Source: Portulaca oleracea
Lineage: Eukaryota > Streptophyta > Magnoliopsida > Caryophyllales > Portulacaceae
Assembly: GCA_029582165.1 (NCBI GenBank)
Contig: CM055893.1
Span: 22,977,179 to 23,041,178 of the forward strand
Direction: 5' to 3'
Length of the DNA stretch: 64,000 nucleotides
Below the pieces are notes generated by a model. It saw nothing but the letters and a program-made list of their open reading frames with translations. It was not told where the DNA came from and did no database searches. Shown here piece after piece: positions 32,201 to 42,770 of the stretch; the first letter of the stretch is position 1; every line of letters begins with the position of its first letter. Both the position numbers and the translations under genes were made by a program.

Positions 32201-33468
32201 TTGATTCTGGTGCAGGATTTGCGATGCTTGAATTGCCTGAAGAAGAACCTGGAGACAGAGTCCCCTTCCCCTAACCAGCGGGCTTTGGATCGCTGGGCCC
32301 AGTAGAGTTCGGCTAGAAAAAGGGTTTCTTCAGCCTCACATTTCTTTTCCGCAAATGATCGGAGAGTCGAAGATCCCAGGCCAAGGTCAAAAAGGGGGTT
32401 TTGGGTCTCAGTAGGTGTGGAATGGGAGGTGGGGCAGTGGCCGGCTGTGTCCTGGGCCAGGCCCAATTGATGGAGGCAGTTATCACTGGGAGCGGATTGT
32501 TTGGTCTTCCAATTCAGGGTCCACTCTTTGCAGTGCTGCCTCAAAAGGTGAAGGCCTTTTATCACATTATACACTCTGCCTATCCTCCTGTGTCCTGTGG
32601 TCCAGACAGAGTGAAGCAATTCCTGGAGTTCTTTGATACAAATAGCCTAGGCCTCCACTCTATAACCTCTTGATTTGCTTCTCTTGTGGCCCATTCATGT
32701 TGAGAAGACTATGGGCCCATGGTCTGAAAAAAGGATCGGGAGATTGGTGATATGGGCGTTGGGGAAGGCCTTTGAGCCTTGGTGATTGTAGTAGCCTCTA
32801 TCCAGGGTTTCAAAAATCGCATGTGCGCCAGTTCTGCCGTTTGTCCATGTATGCTTTACTCCGGTTGCTGGAATATCAATTAGTAGAAGGTTGTGCTTCC
32901 ACATTTGGAAATTGTCTCTGCCTTGTATCTGGTGAGCACCACCAGTTTTTGGATCACTATATTCTACTTGGTTGAAGTCACCAAGGAAAACGATCGGTCC
33001 TGGTAGTGGGACACACACAGTGGAGATCTCATTCCATACCCTTGGACTGTGTTGAATTTCAGGGTGTCCATAGACAAAACAGTAAAACAAAGGCGGACGG
33101 CCACTTTCATTGAATTCACAAACTACAACATTGATGGACTCATAGATAACAGAAAGACTCACACCCTCCTTGCAAAGAACAACCAACCCTCCACTGCGCC
33201 CAACTGAACTTGACCCAGCAACAAAAGAAAGTCTAAGACAGGCTAACTTCCTAAGAACAGACTCCACTGAAGTTTTACATTCCAAGAGACACAAGATATC
33301 CGGATTGAAATTGTGAAGAATCCACTTCAGGTAGGGAACTACAGAGGTCTTCGCATCCCCTAATCCTCTGCAGTTCCATACACAGGCACTCATGGCGCAT
33401 GTGGGGGTCCTTGACGGCCGGCCCCCATCTCTCAGAGTCCATGCCTCCATGGTCAGCATGGTCTTCAT
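29223..33468 (-). pseudogene. LINE ORF2 (endonuclease, RT, zf-RVT, RNase H), disabled
   Basis: 33468-32695 is the APE-type endonuclease (WNCRGLGD, LLECKTS, FLGDFNQVEY, SDHGPIVF). 32619-31726 holds the linker and RT start (SLKAPGPDGLLACFFQ). 31753-30980 is the RT core (NAFIQGRLIGDSCLIAHE, GLRQGDPL, INHIFFADDSIFF; the FADD catalytic motif is near 31235-31250). 30983-30420 is the RT thumb. 30302-29703 is zf-RVT (KFWGKFWATKAPAKWK, CSLCKMATEHRTHLF). 29640-29223 is RNase H with the acidic triad TCDGA, ELAAVESA and TDSAQVV. Stops at 32695, 32656, 30420, 29703 and 29590 and frameshifts near 31795 and 31010 disable it. The RNase H domain is typical of some plant L1 lineages. Confidence 0.9.
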
Positions 33469-35639
33469 TTGTTGAATTCATAGAGTGTTGTTGGATGTCC
33501 TCGTTCCTCCTCCGAATAGCATCTCCGGTGATCCAGAGTCTGTCAAGTTCTGCCTGTTTTGCTCTTTTGGCAAGGGTGGAGTAGTTTCCTCCTCCCTTGA
33601 TGTCCGACTCTCGTCCCACTTCAGTGGATAACTCAGGTAGTGAAGTTGCCTTACGCTTCAGGTTGAGGAAAGGTTTGAGCCCTTTCGTCGTGGTGCTGGG
33701 GATGTTAAGGCTGGACACCCTCTTAATGCTCAATTTCTGCCGCTTCTTGCTGCTGTTGCTATCATCTTCCCTTGTTTCATGCATCTCATTGCCTCCTTTC
33801 CAAGCATCTTGCTCCTCCTCAGCCTTTTGCTCAACCTCCATGGCCATATCCTCCGAATCATTGGCGTTGAACCTCAGATGCATTTTCATGTTCTGCCCTC
33901 CTCCTTCAACTCCTCTCTCCTGAGTGGTTTGTTCCATGCATACCTCCAACTCAATCGCTTTACCTTTCTGTGTGATTCCCCCCATTTGTGATTTTCTCCT
34001 GTGGTGGTAAGAAGCCCTTCTTGCTGAAATTCTGCCCTCCGGAGACTCAGATTTAGATTGAGTCCATGTTCCTCCCTGAGGGAGGTATAAATAGGGCCTC
34101 CCCCTCTTGATCTGTCACCTTCAAGCTCCTGAAAAGGAGAAACAGCTGTTGCCATGTCCTCAGGAGGGGAGTCGACGACTATTGGACACTTAGGGGAAAG
34201 GCCTAGGCCGGTTGATTTTGGTGTCCCCAAAGCAGAGTTTAGGGATAGGGTAGTGTTGACTTCTTGAACCCGGGACCACTGCAGACTCGTGTGAATCCAC
34301 GCAGGATTTTGTTCAAAATGAGGGAAAGCAGAAAAGGAGGGCCCGACCCTTGGGGAGCTACTCCAGCTCATTTCCTGGCCCAACACTTCTTCTTGCCCAG
34401 GGGCCACCATATGGAAAAGCTTCCTCTTGCCTGGTCCATTGCGTGTGTCAGAGAAGAACGCCGATTTTTGACTTAGCTCTCCCAACCTTAAATGTGGTGG
34501 CTCGATGTTGGGTCTTCCTACGCCTGGTGACATAACTCCTATCTCATGCAAGGCATGCATGGGACGTTTTGCCGATCGCGACTCTTTCCCCTCTGATTTC
34601 CTTTTCCGGTCAAGCAGGTCCGGGACTGGGACAATTACCACTAGTCCACGGGTTGGGACCACCTAAGGGTTTGGGGCAGGTCGCTGTTCTTCCTCTGTTG
34701 CAGTTCCTACTGGGTATAGAGGTTGGCCCCCATGAAGCCTTGTAGTAAGAAAAGGTTCAATGGGTGGGAAAGCCAACGTCCTATTAGAATACAGTTCTTC
34801 TTCGGAGGAGCTCACTTGAAAACCCTTCTGCTCCTAACTCTGGTACATGTGGACTATCCCCCTTGCTGCATCTGCGTTTGTCTCCCTACATTCTCCTATC
34901 TGATGCCCCACCCTTCCACACTTTTTGCAGAAGATAAAGATTCCGTCATCCCTGAACCTGACCCAAGAAGGTAGGCTTTTGTAGAATTTAACAAAGGCAC
35001 CCGGTACCAACGGATTCCTAAGGTTGAGCTTGACTCTGAATTTGAGCCGGTCTTGGGACACACTGTTGTACTCCTGGAAATTCAGATCCTCCATCTCTCC
35101 AAGGACTGGTGCTAGCATTTCCAGTACCTCTTTCCGTCTATGAACAAACGACAGTCCATCAACTTGGACCCAAAATTTGGAGCTCTAAAAGTTGATTCTT
35201 TCTGGGATCCCCATCTCTCCACAATATTTCAGCACCATGAGGGAGCCCTTGAGAGCTACATTCTGCACCCTGATTAAGAGGGGCACATCCTCTTCTTCTG
35301 AGACCACAACCTTAAACAAGTATTCGTTGCAAGCTAATCTTTCCACCTTGACCACCCCTTTGAGACCCCAGTGTTTGTTACCCAAGAATTCTATTTGTAG
35401 GGGATCCATTTTTTGCGATCAATAACTCTTCCCAGAAAAGACAGCCTCAGGATTTGGGAATAATCAGAAGCAGGTTGCGATAAATCAATCACAGGGGCCT
35501 TAGAAGGCTGTTTTTCTGGATTCGGGTTGGTAAAGGGGAAGCGGATCGACAGGCGAGTACCCATGTTTGGAAAATTAGGGTTCTTGTCTGGGGGTTTTTT
35601 CCTCTTATGTGGTGGGATGTAAGAAGGGGTAATGGCCAT
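33275..35639 (-). pseudogene. LINE ORF1 (DUF4283 and CCHC knuckle), disabled
   Basis: Starts MAITPSYIPPHKRKKP at 35639. A frameshift near 35405 moves to a frame carrying the DUF4283-type nucleic-acid-binding domain (LGNKHWGLKGVVKVERL, VQNVALKGSLMVLKYCGEMG), then LPSWVRFRDDGIFIF and a zinc knuckle CKKCGRVGHQIGEC at about 34905-34950. In-frame stops fall at 35185, 34834 and just above 34662. A second frameshift near 33980 leads to a charged C-terminal region (KKRQKLSIKRVSSLN). ORF1 proteins of plant L1s bind the element RNA. The end overlaps ORF2 by about 190 bases in another frame. Confidence 0.82.
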
Positions 35640-36167
35640 GCTTGTCTATAAATAGGAAAAAACTCTCTACACAGATGACAAAGGACTGCTAAAGTGTCAA
35701 TCAGAGCAACTTACCTGACTCCCTCGGTTCCGGCGATGACTTCTTGGCAGATTTGGCGAAGATATCCTCCATTAATGAGGGTGGTTGCCTTCCTCAGCTG
35801 TATATCGCGTGTCCTTTGAGGTTTCCAAGGTCATCTTCAGCAGCCAAACTGTCACCTCATGGTAAATGCTCCGGTTGCATTAACTGCTTTACTTGTTTAC
35901 CTGGCTTAGCTTGCCGGCAACTCCTGAGGCCATCATTCCCTATACCTCCTCCCCTGGCAACATAGGGGGTAGAGAATAGAACCCACTTCTTGTATGAAGA
36001 AACTACTTAGCTTGAGAACCCAATGTGAAGACTATCTCCAAAGGCTAAGCTCTCTGGACATTAGAACAGATTGGGAGAGCTGAAATGAGAAGGATAAAAA
36101 TTAGAAGGTTAGAAAGAATTTGGGAGTTTCTCTCACTAGCATTCCTTCAGATGGAATGCATTCTCTC
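35640..36167 (-). promoter_or_regulatory. LINE 5' UTR
   Basis: 528 bases between the target duplication and the ORF1 start codon at 35639. No reading frame is supported. L1-type elements carry an internal promoter in this position; no specific element could be read. Confidence 0.55.
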
Positions 36168-36181
36168 ACTTATCAAAAGTT

Positions 36182-36296
36182 ACCAGAAGAGAAATTACCA
36201 AAACCAAAAGTAACATTTACCATACCTACCATTTACCACTGAAAATTACATGCCCTAAATAGATAAAACATTACATTACATGATTGCGGCAAGTAC
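36182..36296. other. Spacer between LINE and LTR
   Basis: Short AT-rich flank with no recognised feature. It would be expected to hold target DNA next to the LTR end at 36297, but no primer-binding-site match was found, which fits a 3' LTR on the minus strand. Confidence 0.5.
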
Positions 36297-36550
36297 TGTA
36301 GGACCCAGAAAAATTCTAGTTCGGGGAATCAGTTTTCGGATGCACTACTAAGGTAATTGGGAGCCGACTAAGGTTGCTTAATCCTTAAATAAGGATACTT
36401 TTATTTTCGAAATACGTTTTCAGGGTGATGAAACTTTATTATTTACAAATCCTTTACATATTATTTAAATACTCGAAATTGCACCAAAATATTTTATCAA
36501 TGACTTAATACTAACCCATTACCGAATCCAAGCCCAAAAGGAAGTAGATG

Positions 36551-36680
36551 AGCCACCAGAAATCATCAAAAGCCACAGGGGTTTTGATGATTTCTTGGCT
36601 GGGCCATTCGTTTCCTCGGTCTAGAGGAAATGGGTAGAAATTAGCAAAAGCTATGTGGCTTTTGCTAATTTCTAGCCCAT
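36551..36680. repeat. Twin related hairpins in the LTR
   Basis: Hairpin 1 at 36551-36600: AGCCA..AGAAATCATCAAAA pairs with TTTTGATGATTTCT.TGGCT. Hairpin 2 at 36630-36680: ATGGG.AGAAATTAGCAAAAGC pairs with GCTTTTGCTAATTTCT..CCCAT. Both have about 20-bp arms with loops of 6-10 bases and share the AGAAATnANCAAAA arm, so they look like diverged copies of one unit. Confidence 0.85.
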
Positions 36681-37243
36681 TTTCTCTCGGGTTGGCCTTG
36701 GATTAGTAAAAAAAAAGAATTAAATCATTTTTAACTATTTTGATGCAAATACGTATATTTTAAATAATTAAAAGGATTGTAAAATAGTAAAAGAGTCGCC
36801 AGCCGATTTAACGAAATCGACAAACCATAAAATCAAATAAATAACTTCGGTGTATGAAACCCGATTTCTAAGTTCGAGGGTAAGGTTACGAATTTGAGAA
36901 TTATAAGAACTCTCGAATCCGCCTGTTAGAAAACAGACTCTACTAAAATCGAACTTGAAAAGAAAAAGAGCGGGGAGAAGTTTAATTAAATTCGCAACAT
37001 TATATTCTTAATCATGCAATATAAAAACGAATGCGGTTTTCGTTTACAAAACGAATACAAATGAAGAAATTAAAAGGTAACTTACACAATTGAATACAAT
37101 ATTAATAATAATGAAAGCAAACCTCGCTTAATGATGGATGAAGATTGCTCCCTTGACTTGACCATGATTCTGAAGCTTGGATGAAAAGATGAGTGTAAAA
37201 TGGTGGGGAAGGTTGTAAAATGGAAGAAGAATTATGTCTCAAC

Positions 37244-38422
37244 TAGAGTTGGGCAACGGGCTGGGCCGGGTCGGGTTCGGGCCAGTCACAAACGGGTCGG
37301 GCCGGGCCAGGCAGATGGTTTTTTTTTATTGGGCCCAAGTGGGTTGGGTTTTAACGGGCCTTAAACGGGGCGGGCCGGGCCGGTTTTGAGTTTGGGTTTT
37401 AGCTTTCGATATCCATAACAATACAGGGGTATATAGCAATCTACCATTTGAGTTACTATAACTAGTTCAGTTAACTATGATCAATATAAAACCTTATTCA
37501 TCTGAGTATGTATAGGATTTACATAGCATTATAGCAAGTTATATTAACTTTGATTCCTTAAACAAATCATTGTGCAATATTATAAATTTGTTTATGAATT
37601 AAAGATCAAAGTTTTTCCAAATATTTTCATTGTTTGTTTACTAATAAAAGTTAAGTAATTTTCCATGTGTTTCCACTTTCCAGCACCCCCCCTTCTCCTC
37701 CAACACGCACAGATTTTACAATAACAAATAGACCTTGTGAATGTAATTGAACCAATCCAGAACATCAACTTCTAAATCAAGAACTGAATTGGGATAAATA
37801 GACGTCAAAAGTTGACTGCAGTTGCCATTACGTTTACAAATTCCCAATTAATTCTATGAGCAACTGGGGATATCCTTTCATGGCTTATTCTCATTTCTCA
37901 ATCAATTGTAGAGCACAAACCAAAACCCTAAAATCAAGAACAAAAAAACCCAGAAATCTATTAGAAATACAGTAAAACCAAAACCCTAAAATTAACAGAG
38001 TGAGTTCTTTAATTAACGTAAAACCAAAACCCTAAAATCTTCAGTCACCGCTAGTCGCCGGTAGTCGGGCTTTCTCCACCGTCGCTAGTCACTGGTAGTC
38101 GCGCATGCTCAGCCGCCGCTACTCGCTAGTCGTCGTGGAGTATAGATCGCCAGTTATCGTGGAGGAGGAAGACACCGTAGTCTGGCACAGTAGAGTGGTA
38201 GAGATTTGTAGAGATAAGCGTTCTCTTTGCATCCTGATTAGACCCATTAGTGGCCCGTTATCTATTCTGATCTAACCATTTTAGGCCCGCGGGGGCCTGC
38301 AACATATTATAAAAGGGCAATCCTACTTGAGCCCCTTGTTTATTAATCTAAAAGGGTTGAGCCTCTGTTTTCATACCCATTCACAATAGTTCATTGGGCC
38401 CCCAACCTTTTACCCAGCTCTA
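37244..38422. mobile_element. Non-autonomous hAT element, 1.18 kb
   Basis: Ends TAGAGTTGGGCAACGGG (left) and, inverted, TAGAGCTGGGTAAAAGG (right), flanked by the identical 8-bp GTCTCAAC at 37236-37243 and 38423-38430, the hAT duplication length. The left subterminal region is a run of GGGCCGGG/GGGTCGGG motifs with a weaker GGCCCGCGGGGGCC block at the right. No transposase is visible. It interrupts the LTR at 36297-39080. Confidence 0.9.
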
Positions 38423-39227
38423 GTCTCAACGAATAATGTATGGATGATGATGTGATGATGATAATAGTGATTATGTGAGAGAAGTAGAATATTATGGAGA
38501 GAATAAGAGAGAATTTGAAGTAGTATAATGATGATAGTTTGTGAGAATAGTTGATGAAATGAGGTTGGAATGAAGGGGTATTTATTGGTGGAGAGGTGAA
38601 GGATTTGGAGGGAAATGGAGGGAGACATATCCCACCAATCAAGTCTTCTTCCCCATGCAAAAGGAAAACTCAAGCGAGTTTTGATCAGAGTCAAGAAAAG
38701 TCAACTCACGTGGGCAAGTATCATGGGACTGCATAAGAAAAACTGGCGCCAACTTTTGAAGATAAAACCCCAGCGGGTTTTGATTTTAGTCACACGGATC
38801 GCTGGCATGTCTGGCAAAAAAGCGCGTCGCTCCTGCAGATAAAACCTCAGCGGGTTTTATTTTTCCTAGGCCGGATAAAATCCCAGCGTGTTTTATTTGT
38901 GTTTCCTTGGCCATATCCGCGTCTTGGGCCTGCTTGCAACTTTTATTCATCATTACGGGCTATTTTGCTATGTTGGGCTTGTCTTGCTGATTTCATGGGC
39001 CTAATGATCAATTTTGGACCAAATGATTTGCTGAGTTTCGACGGGTTGGAATTTTGTCGGTGCAAATCCCGATGTGTACAGAGAGCCCCCACTTTGATCG
39101 AGTTCGAATAGGACGAAGGTCAAAGTAGCCTGAGATGCTGACTGCTTGGTGTCTGAGACTAGGAGATGGATGCTGTCGGTGCTCTTTTGTGGTGACCGGA
39201 AGATGGATGATGTCGGCGCTGTCGTCG

Positions 39228-39510
39228 GAAGCCTTTAGGTGGCAACCGTTGGATGACTGAAGGCAACCGTTGGACGACTGAAGATGTTGGTGATGTCTTT
39301 GGAGGCCTTTAGGTTGCAATCGTTGGACGACTGGAGATGTTGGTGATGTCGTCGGAGGCCTTTAGGTGGCAACCGTTGGACGACTGAAAATGTTAGTGAT
39401 GTCGTTGGAGGCCTTTAGGTGGCAACCGCTGGACGACTGCGGTGATGTCGTTAGAGGGCTTTAGGTGGCAACCGTTGGACGATTGAAGATGTCGGTTGTT
39501 GGTGCTCTTT
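39228..39510. repeat. Minisatellite, about 53-bp unit, five copies
   Basis: Units built on GGCCTTTAGGTGGCAACCG, TTGGACGACTGAAGATG and TTGGTGATGTCGTTGGA restart near 39231, 39301, 39356, 39409 and 39456. Copies vary by substitutions and small deletions (the fourth is about 46 bases). The unit is not a multiple of three and no frame runs through it. Confidence 0.85.
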
Positions 39511-40071
39511 TATGTGGCAACCTGAGAGGATTGTCAGCCTTGGAACCCCTTGGGCCACAAGCTTTGGGCCGACAGTTATGGTTGAAAGGTTTATTTGGAT
39601 GGACTGCAACGAGCTTGGGCCGTGGTGATCACAAAACCTATGCGGCTTTTATCTTCTCTACTTAGTCTTACGAAGGAAACTGGGCCGCAAAACTGGGCCT
39701 GGGCCGCTGCAAAACCCCAACGGGTTTTAATTATTTTTCTTTTTGTTTTCTTTTTTTTTTCTTTCCTCGTGGGTGGAATCGAAGTGGGCCCGACCTACAT
39801 GTGGACGAGACCAAGCCACGCTACCTTGTCTCTCCTTGGGGTGGCAAGATGATGACCTTTGAATTTTCGACCAATGAAACGCATTTCGCATCTCGCATCT
39901 TGAGGCGGGTCCTAGAAATGAACGGTTTACATTCACCCAACCTTTCTATAAATTCGATGCATTTCATTCATTTCATTCATTCATTCACATCTTCATCATA
40001 TTCTCCTCTATAGTTTCTCTTTATCCTAAAGAGTTTTGCTCCTTTGAAGAAGAAAGTTCGGGTTTTAGAAG
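39511..40071 (+). promoter_or_regulatory. Promoter and leader of the antisense plant-mobile-domain ORF
   Basis: A TATA-like TTTCTATAAATTCG lies at about 39944-39957, followed by a pyrimidine-rich leader with TTCATTCATTT repeats, and then ATG at 40072. On this strand the order looks like an ordinary plant promoter, but it lies antisense inside a retroelement. Confidence 0.5.
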
Positions 40072-41101
40072 ATGCAAACCCGGAGCCAAAGGAATCCTCC
40101 ACTTCCTCATGCGGCAGCATGGCCTCACGATAGGTCTTCTAGGCGTAACTTCGTACCCGGTATGGAGGCGGCTCCTTCAGATCTCATGGTTCGGTCTTGG
40201 AACCACGCTTGGTTGTACCGTTCTCAGGGCAAGGTGACCTTTAAACTTTCTTTTGTGCTTTGTTAAGTGTAAAAACGAACAAGCATGAATGGTTATTTTT
40301 TCATGTCTTGTCGATTTTTAACTATTTTAAGTATGCTTATATCGATGCATATTTGTGGCTTAGGATATTGAATAATCCTTTTATTTATGGATCCCGGCCG
40401 AAAACCCGACTTGTAACATGGACCCAAAATGACTTTAACCCGACCCATGTATCAGATATAACCCCGACGACTTTTAATTTCCTTTTGGCCTACATCCTCA
40501 ACCCAGATGACAAACAGCTGCCCGCTTAAGAAACATAAAAGACATGCGGCCTTTATTGACTTTTGGTAGGCTTCTGACGTGTCTTTTGGGAAGGACACGT
40601 GGCCCATTTGTCCAACAAAACCTCTGCGGCTTTTGCTATTTTTTCAGCTGGGTCGTGACTTGGGCTGAGGCGCTGGGCCGTGGTTGTGAGCCCAGTATTT
40701 GTGCTGGGTCAGGCTAGGGCCCAAAAGACTGTATTCAAGCCCAAGATGCTAAATTAGCCCCCACTTTAAATAGCGTTCTAAAATTTCGTTCGCCATTTTT
40801 AGGAGGATAATCTGAAAATTTGCGGTGTCTTGAAAGATCCCTTGAAGGTAGCGACATCTATCCCAGGGGATTTCGTGAATGAGACCCTGGCTGCGACATG
40901 TTTCATGACGTTTTAGCAATGTTTAGAGGCTTGGAAATGTCGGACCTTTCGTCTCATAGGTCGTGCTATTGCTGAGAGATTTTAGGACACGACCAACACT
41001 CTCCATCTGCCTGTGGGTGAAATGACCGTGACACCCAAGGATTTTTTCATGATTACTGATCTCCCTTGGGGCGGGCAGGACATTGTTTTTGATACGGACA
41101 T
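40072..41101 (+). pseudogene. Plant mobile domain (PMD, aminotransferase-like) ORF, truncated
   Basis: First exon from ATG 40072 (MQTRSQRNPPLPHAAAWP, then SWNHAWLYRSQGK) with a possible donor near 40234. A second block at about 40800-41101 reads GRAIAERF*DTTNTLHLP then VGEMTVTPKDFFMITDLPWG, the hallmark PMD sequence, with TAG stops at about 40916 and 40982. The 0.55 kb between holds palindrome repeats and no clear coding. The domain is cut off at 41101 by the LTR that starts at 41102. PMD ORFs occur both as host genes (MAIL1/MAIN type) and as extra ORFs inside Ty3 elements; its antisense position between purine tract and pol side favours the latter. Not functional. Confidence 0.65.
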
Positions 41102-42749
41102 TGTTTAGACCCAATTTTGTGTCTAAATACTGCCTAAATCCTTAGGCTTTTGACTTGTTTCGTAGTTTAATTTAATAACTTTTATTACGTTTTTGGTTAT
41201 TTTGTAGATTTTGGAGTTTTTTTTTACTCAAAACATGGTAAAAAGTGCCATTTTGCAGCTATTTTAGGAATCCTGGGACTTCTCGGGTCATGATCGAGAC
41301 AAAGGCGAAGGAAGCGGAAAGGCCGGACATTTCGAGCGGATCAAAAGATAGAATTTTGCTTAAGTTTGCCCAAGCGTAGCCCCCGTCACCCTTTTTGTAG
41401 CGGGCGCTACGCTAAGAACATCATTTTAGCCGAGCTGGACCGTACCCACGGTCCTGATGACCGCACTTGCGGCGGGTGCAAAGCATGAGCAGAAGGTGAA
41501 GTGACCGAGTGAGACCGTACCCACGGTCTTAGGAGACCGCACCTACGACGGTGCGAAGGAGAGAAGTTTCGCCTGACCTAAATCGCCAGACTGTACCCAC
41601 CGTCATGACGCACCGTGCCTACGGTGCAGCGAAGAAGGGAGAAATTTGCAGGAGTTACGCAGGACCGTAGCTACGGTCCCCTGCAGTTACGCAATTTTTC
41701 TACGGAGTGAAGTGATGAGTTTTGAGTAACTAACTTTGCTTGTATATATTACTTTTAGGTCTTTTAACAGGGAGAGATCATTATTATCATATCTATCACA
41801 TTTAGAACATTTTAGCTTTCAATTAGAGTGATTCCTTAGAGATTAGTGAGAGTTTATACTTGGATTATTGCTCTTGCACTGGATTTCATTGGATTTCTAT
41901 TGAAGTTTTTGAAGACTTATCTTAGGAGCATTGGATTCTTATTATTCTGGAGCATCTTCCTTTGGCATCAAATTAATGAGCATTTCTTAACTCTTACTCT
42001 CTTTAGTTCATCTAATTACTCTTTAATCTCTATTTTTGTTATTAGATTACTTGGTGTTTGTTGATTGTTGTTATTGTTGCTTTGAATATCTAGATACTCT
42101 GTTTTTAAGTATGAATGAAGTTATTATTATAGTTAGCATGTTAGATAAGATGATTAGAGGCTAGAACCCTTATGGGTTAGGGAGAAACGAAGGATGTGAA
42201 TGGTGTATTTGGATTGGGTTAGCAATTTTAGGAGGTAATTTGTAGTGGGATCAACTTCCCACTCCTATTCTTCCCTCAAGTGGGATGTATTAGGGTACGA
42301 AAGATCCCGAATATATCCAACACTTGAGTTCGAAGGTTGGAATTAGGATAGTTAGTATTTTATTCGCGAAAGTGAATAGGAGCTAACTAGAGAGTCCCGT
42401 TTCTTTAACCCTCCGGGTCCGTGGTGGGCTTGTAGGAAGTTAATCCGGATTATCCTTGAAAAGGGAAATCCGGTGGGTTTATTCTAACGGGATTGTCGCT
42501 TGATTCTACTATTTTGTTGCTTTCTAGTTGCGGAACCCTTGTCCTTATTACCGTTTGCGTCCCTAAATCTCCCGACACCCATTGTTTCCATTTGACTGAA
42601 CCATAGTTGTGTTTTTTCTGTTTGTCACTGCAAACCTCTTGTAATCTTATGATCCTAAACCTCACCTAAAGTCGATTAGTTCTAGCCAAGGCCCGTAGCT
42701 CCCTGAGAGAGAACAACAAAACCGAGGTCTCACAAACTAGTGTTACACA
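41102..42749 (+). mobile_element. Athila-like LTR in plus orientation (inverted partner of 52912-53999)
   Basis: Starts TGTTTAGACCCAATTTTGTG, ends GTTACACA, and is followed by AAA and a primer-binding site. U3 has two small terminal hairpins (TTTAGAC/GTCTAAA and GCCTAA/TTAGGC), GTAGCGGGCGCTAC at 41397-41410 and several GACCGTACCCACGGTC-type palindromes. R/U5 carries a TATA-like GTATATATTAC near 41740. 42100-42749 matches the reverse complement of 52912-53560 almost throughout. Confidence 0.88.
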
Positions 42750-42752
42750 AAA

Positions 42753-42770
42753 CGGCGCCATTGCCAGGGA
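42753..42770 (+). other. tRNA-Asp primer-binding site abutting antisense integrase
   Basis: CGGCGCCATTGCCAGGGA, three differences from the tRNA-Asp(GTC) complement, in plus orientation. The very next base begins sequence that encodes integrase on the minus strand. In a normal element this site would be followed by gag on the same strand. Confidence 0.85.

Larger units (their letters stand above)
29169..36167 (-). mobile_element. Full-length L1-type LINE, about 7.0 kb, minus strand
   Basis: Bounded by a 14-bp target duplication ACTTATCAAAAGTT at 29155-29168 and 36168-36181. The 3' A-tail is the T run at 29169-29179. Order on the minus strand: 5' UTR (36167-35640), ORF1 (35639-33275), ORF2 with endonuclease, RT, zf-RVT and RNase H (33468-29223). 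The complete ends show this is not a 5'-truncated copy, although both ORFs carry disabling mutations. Confidence 0.93.
36297..39080 (-). mobile_element. 3' LTR of a minus-strand Ty3-type element, split by a hAT
   Basis: On the minus strand it starts TGTACACATCGGGA at 39080, directly after a purine tract (CAAAGTGGGGGCTCTC, 39081-39096), and ends GGGTCCTACA at 36297. Without the hAT insertion (37236-38430) it is about 1.59 kb. A TATA-like CAATAAATACCCC on the minus strand lies near 38575. It carries two long hairpins near its 3' end and four copies of an AAAACC...GGTTTT palindrome near its 5' end. The internal region continues at 39081-41101. Confidence 0.75.
38665..40634. repeat. Dispersed 18-bp palindrome family AAAACCYCAGCGGGTTTT
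   Basis: Seven 18-mers of the form AAAA-3 bases-4 bases-3 bases-TTTT with paired arms: 38665-38682, 38764-38781, 38841-38858, 38877-38894, 39633-39650, 39711-39728 and 40617-40634. The centre is usually CAGC. The spacing is irregular, so this is not a tandem array. All lie in the LTR, 3' non-coding region or antisense ORF region of one Ty3-type element. Confidence 0.8.

Noticed and set aside
37244..37400. GGGCCGGG run as telomere-like or G4 promoter element
   Set aside because: It is explained as the subterminal repeat of a hAT element with an 8-bp target duplication.
42753..42770. A tRNA-Asp gene
   Set aside because: Only the 18-nt primer-binding complement is present here and at the other PBS positions; no tRNA body.
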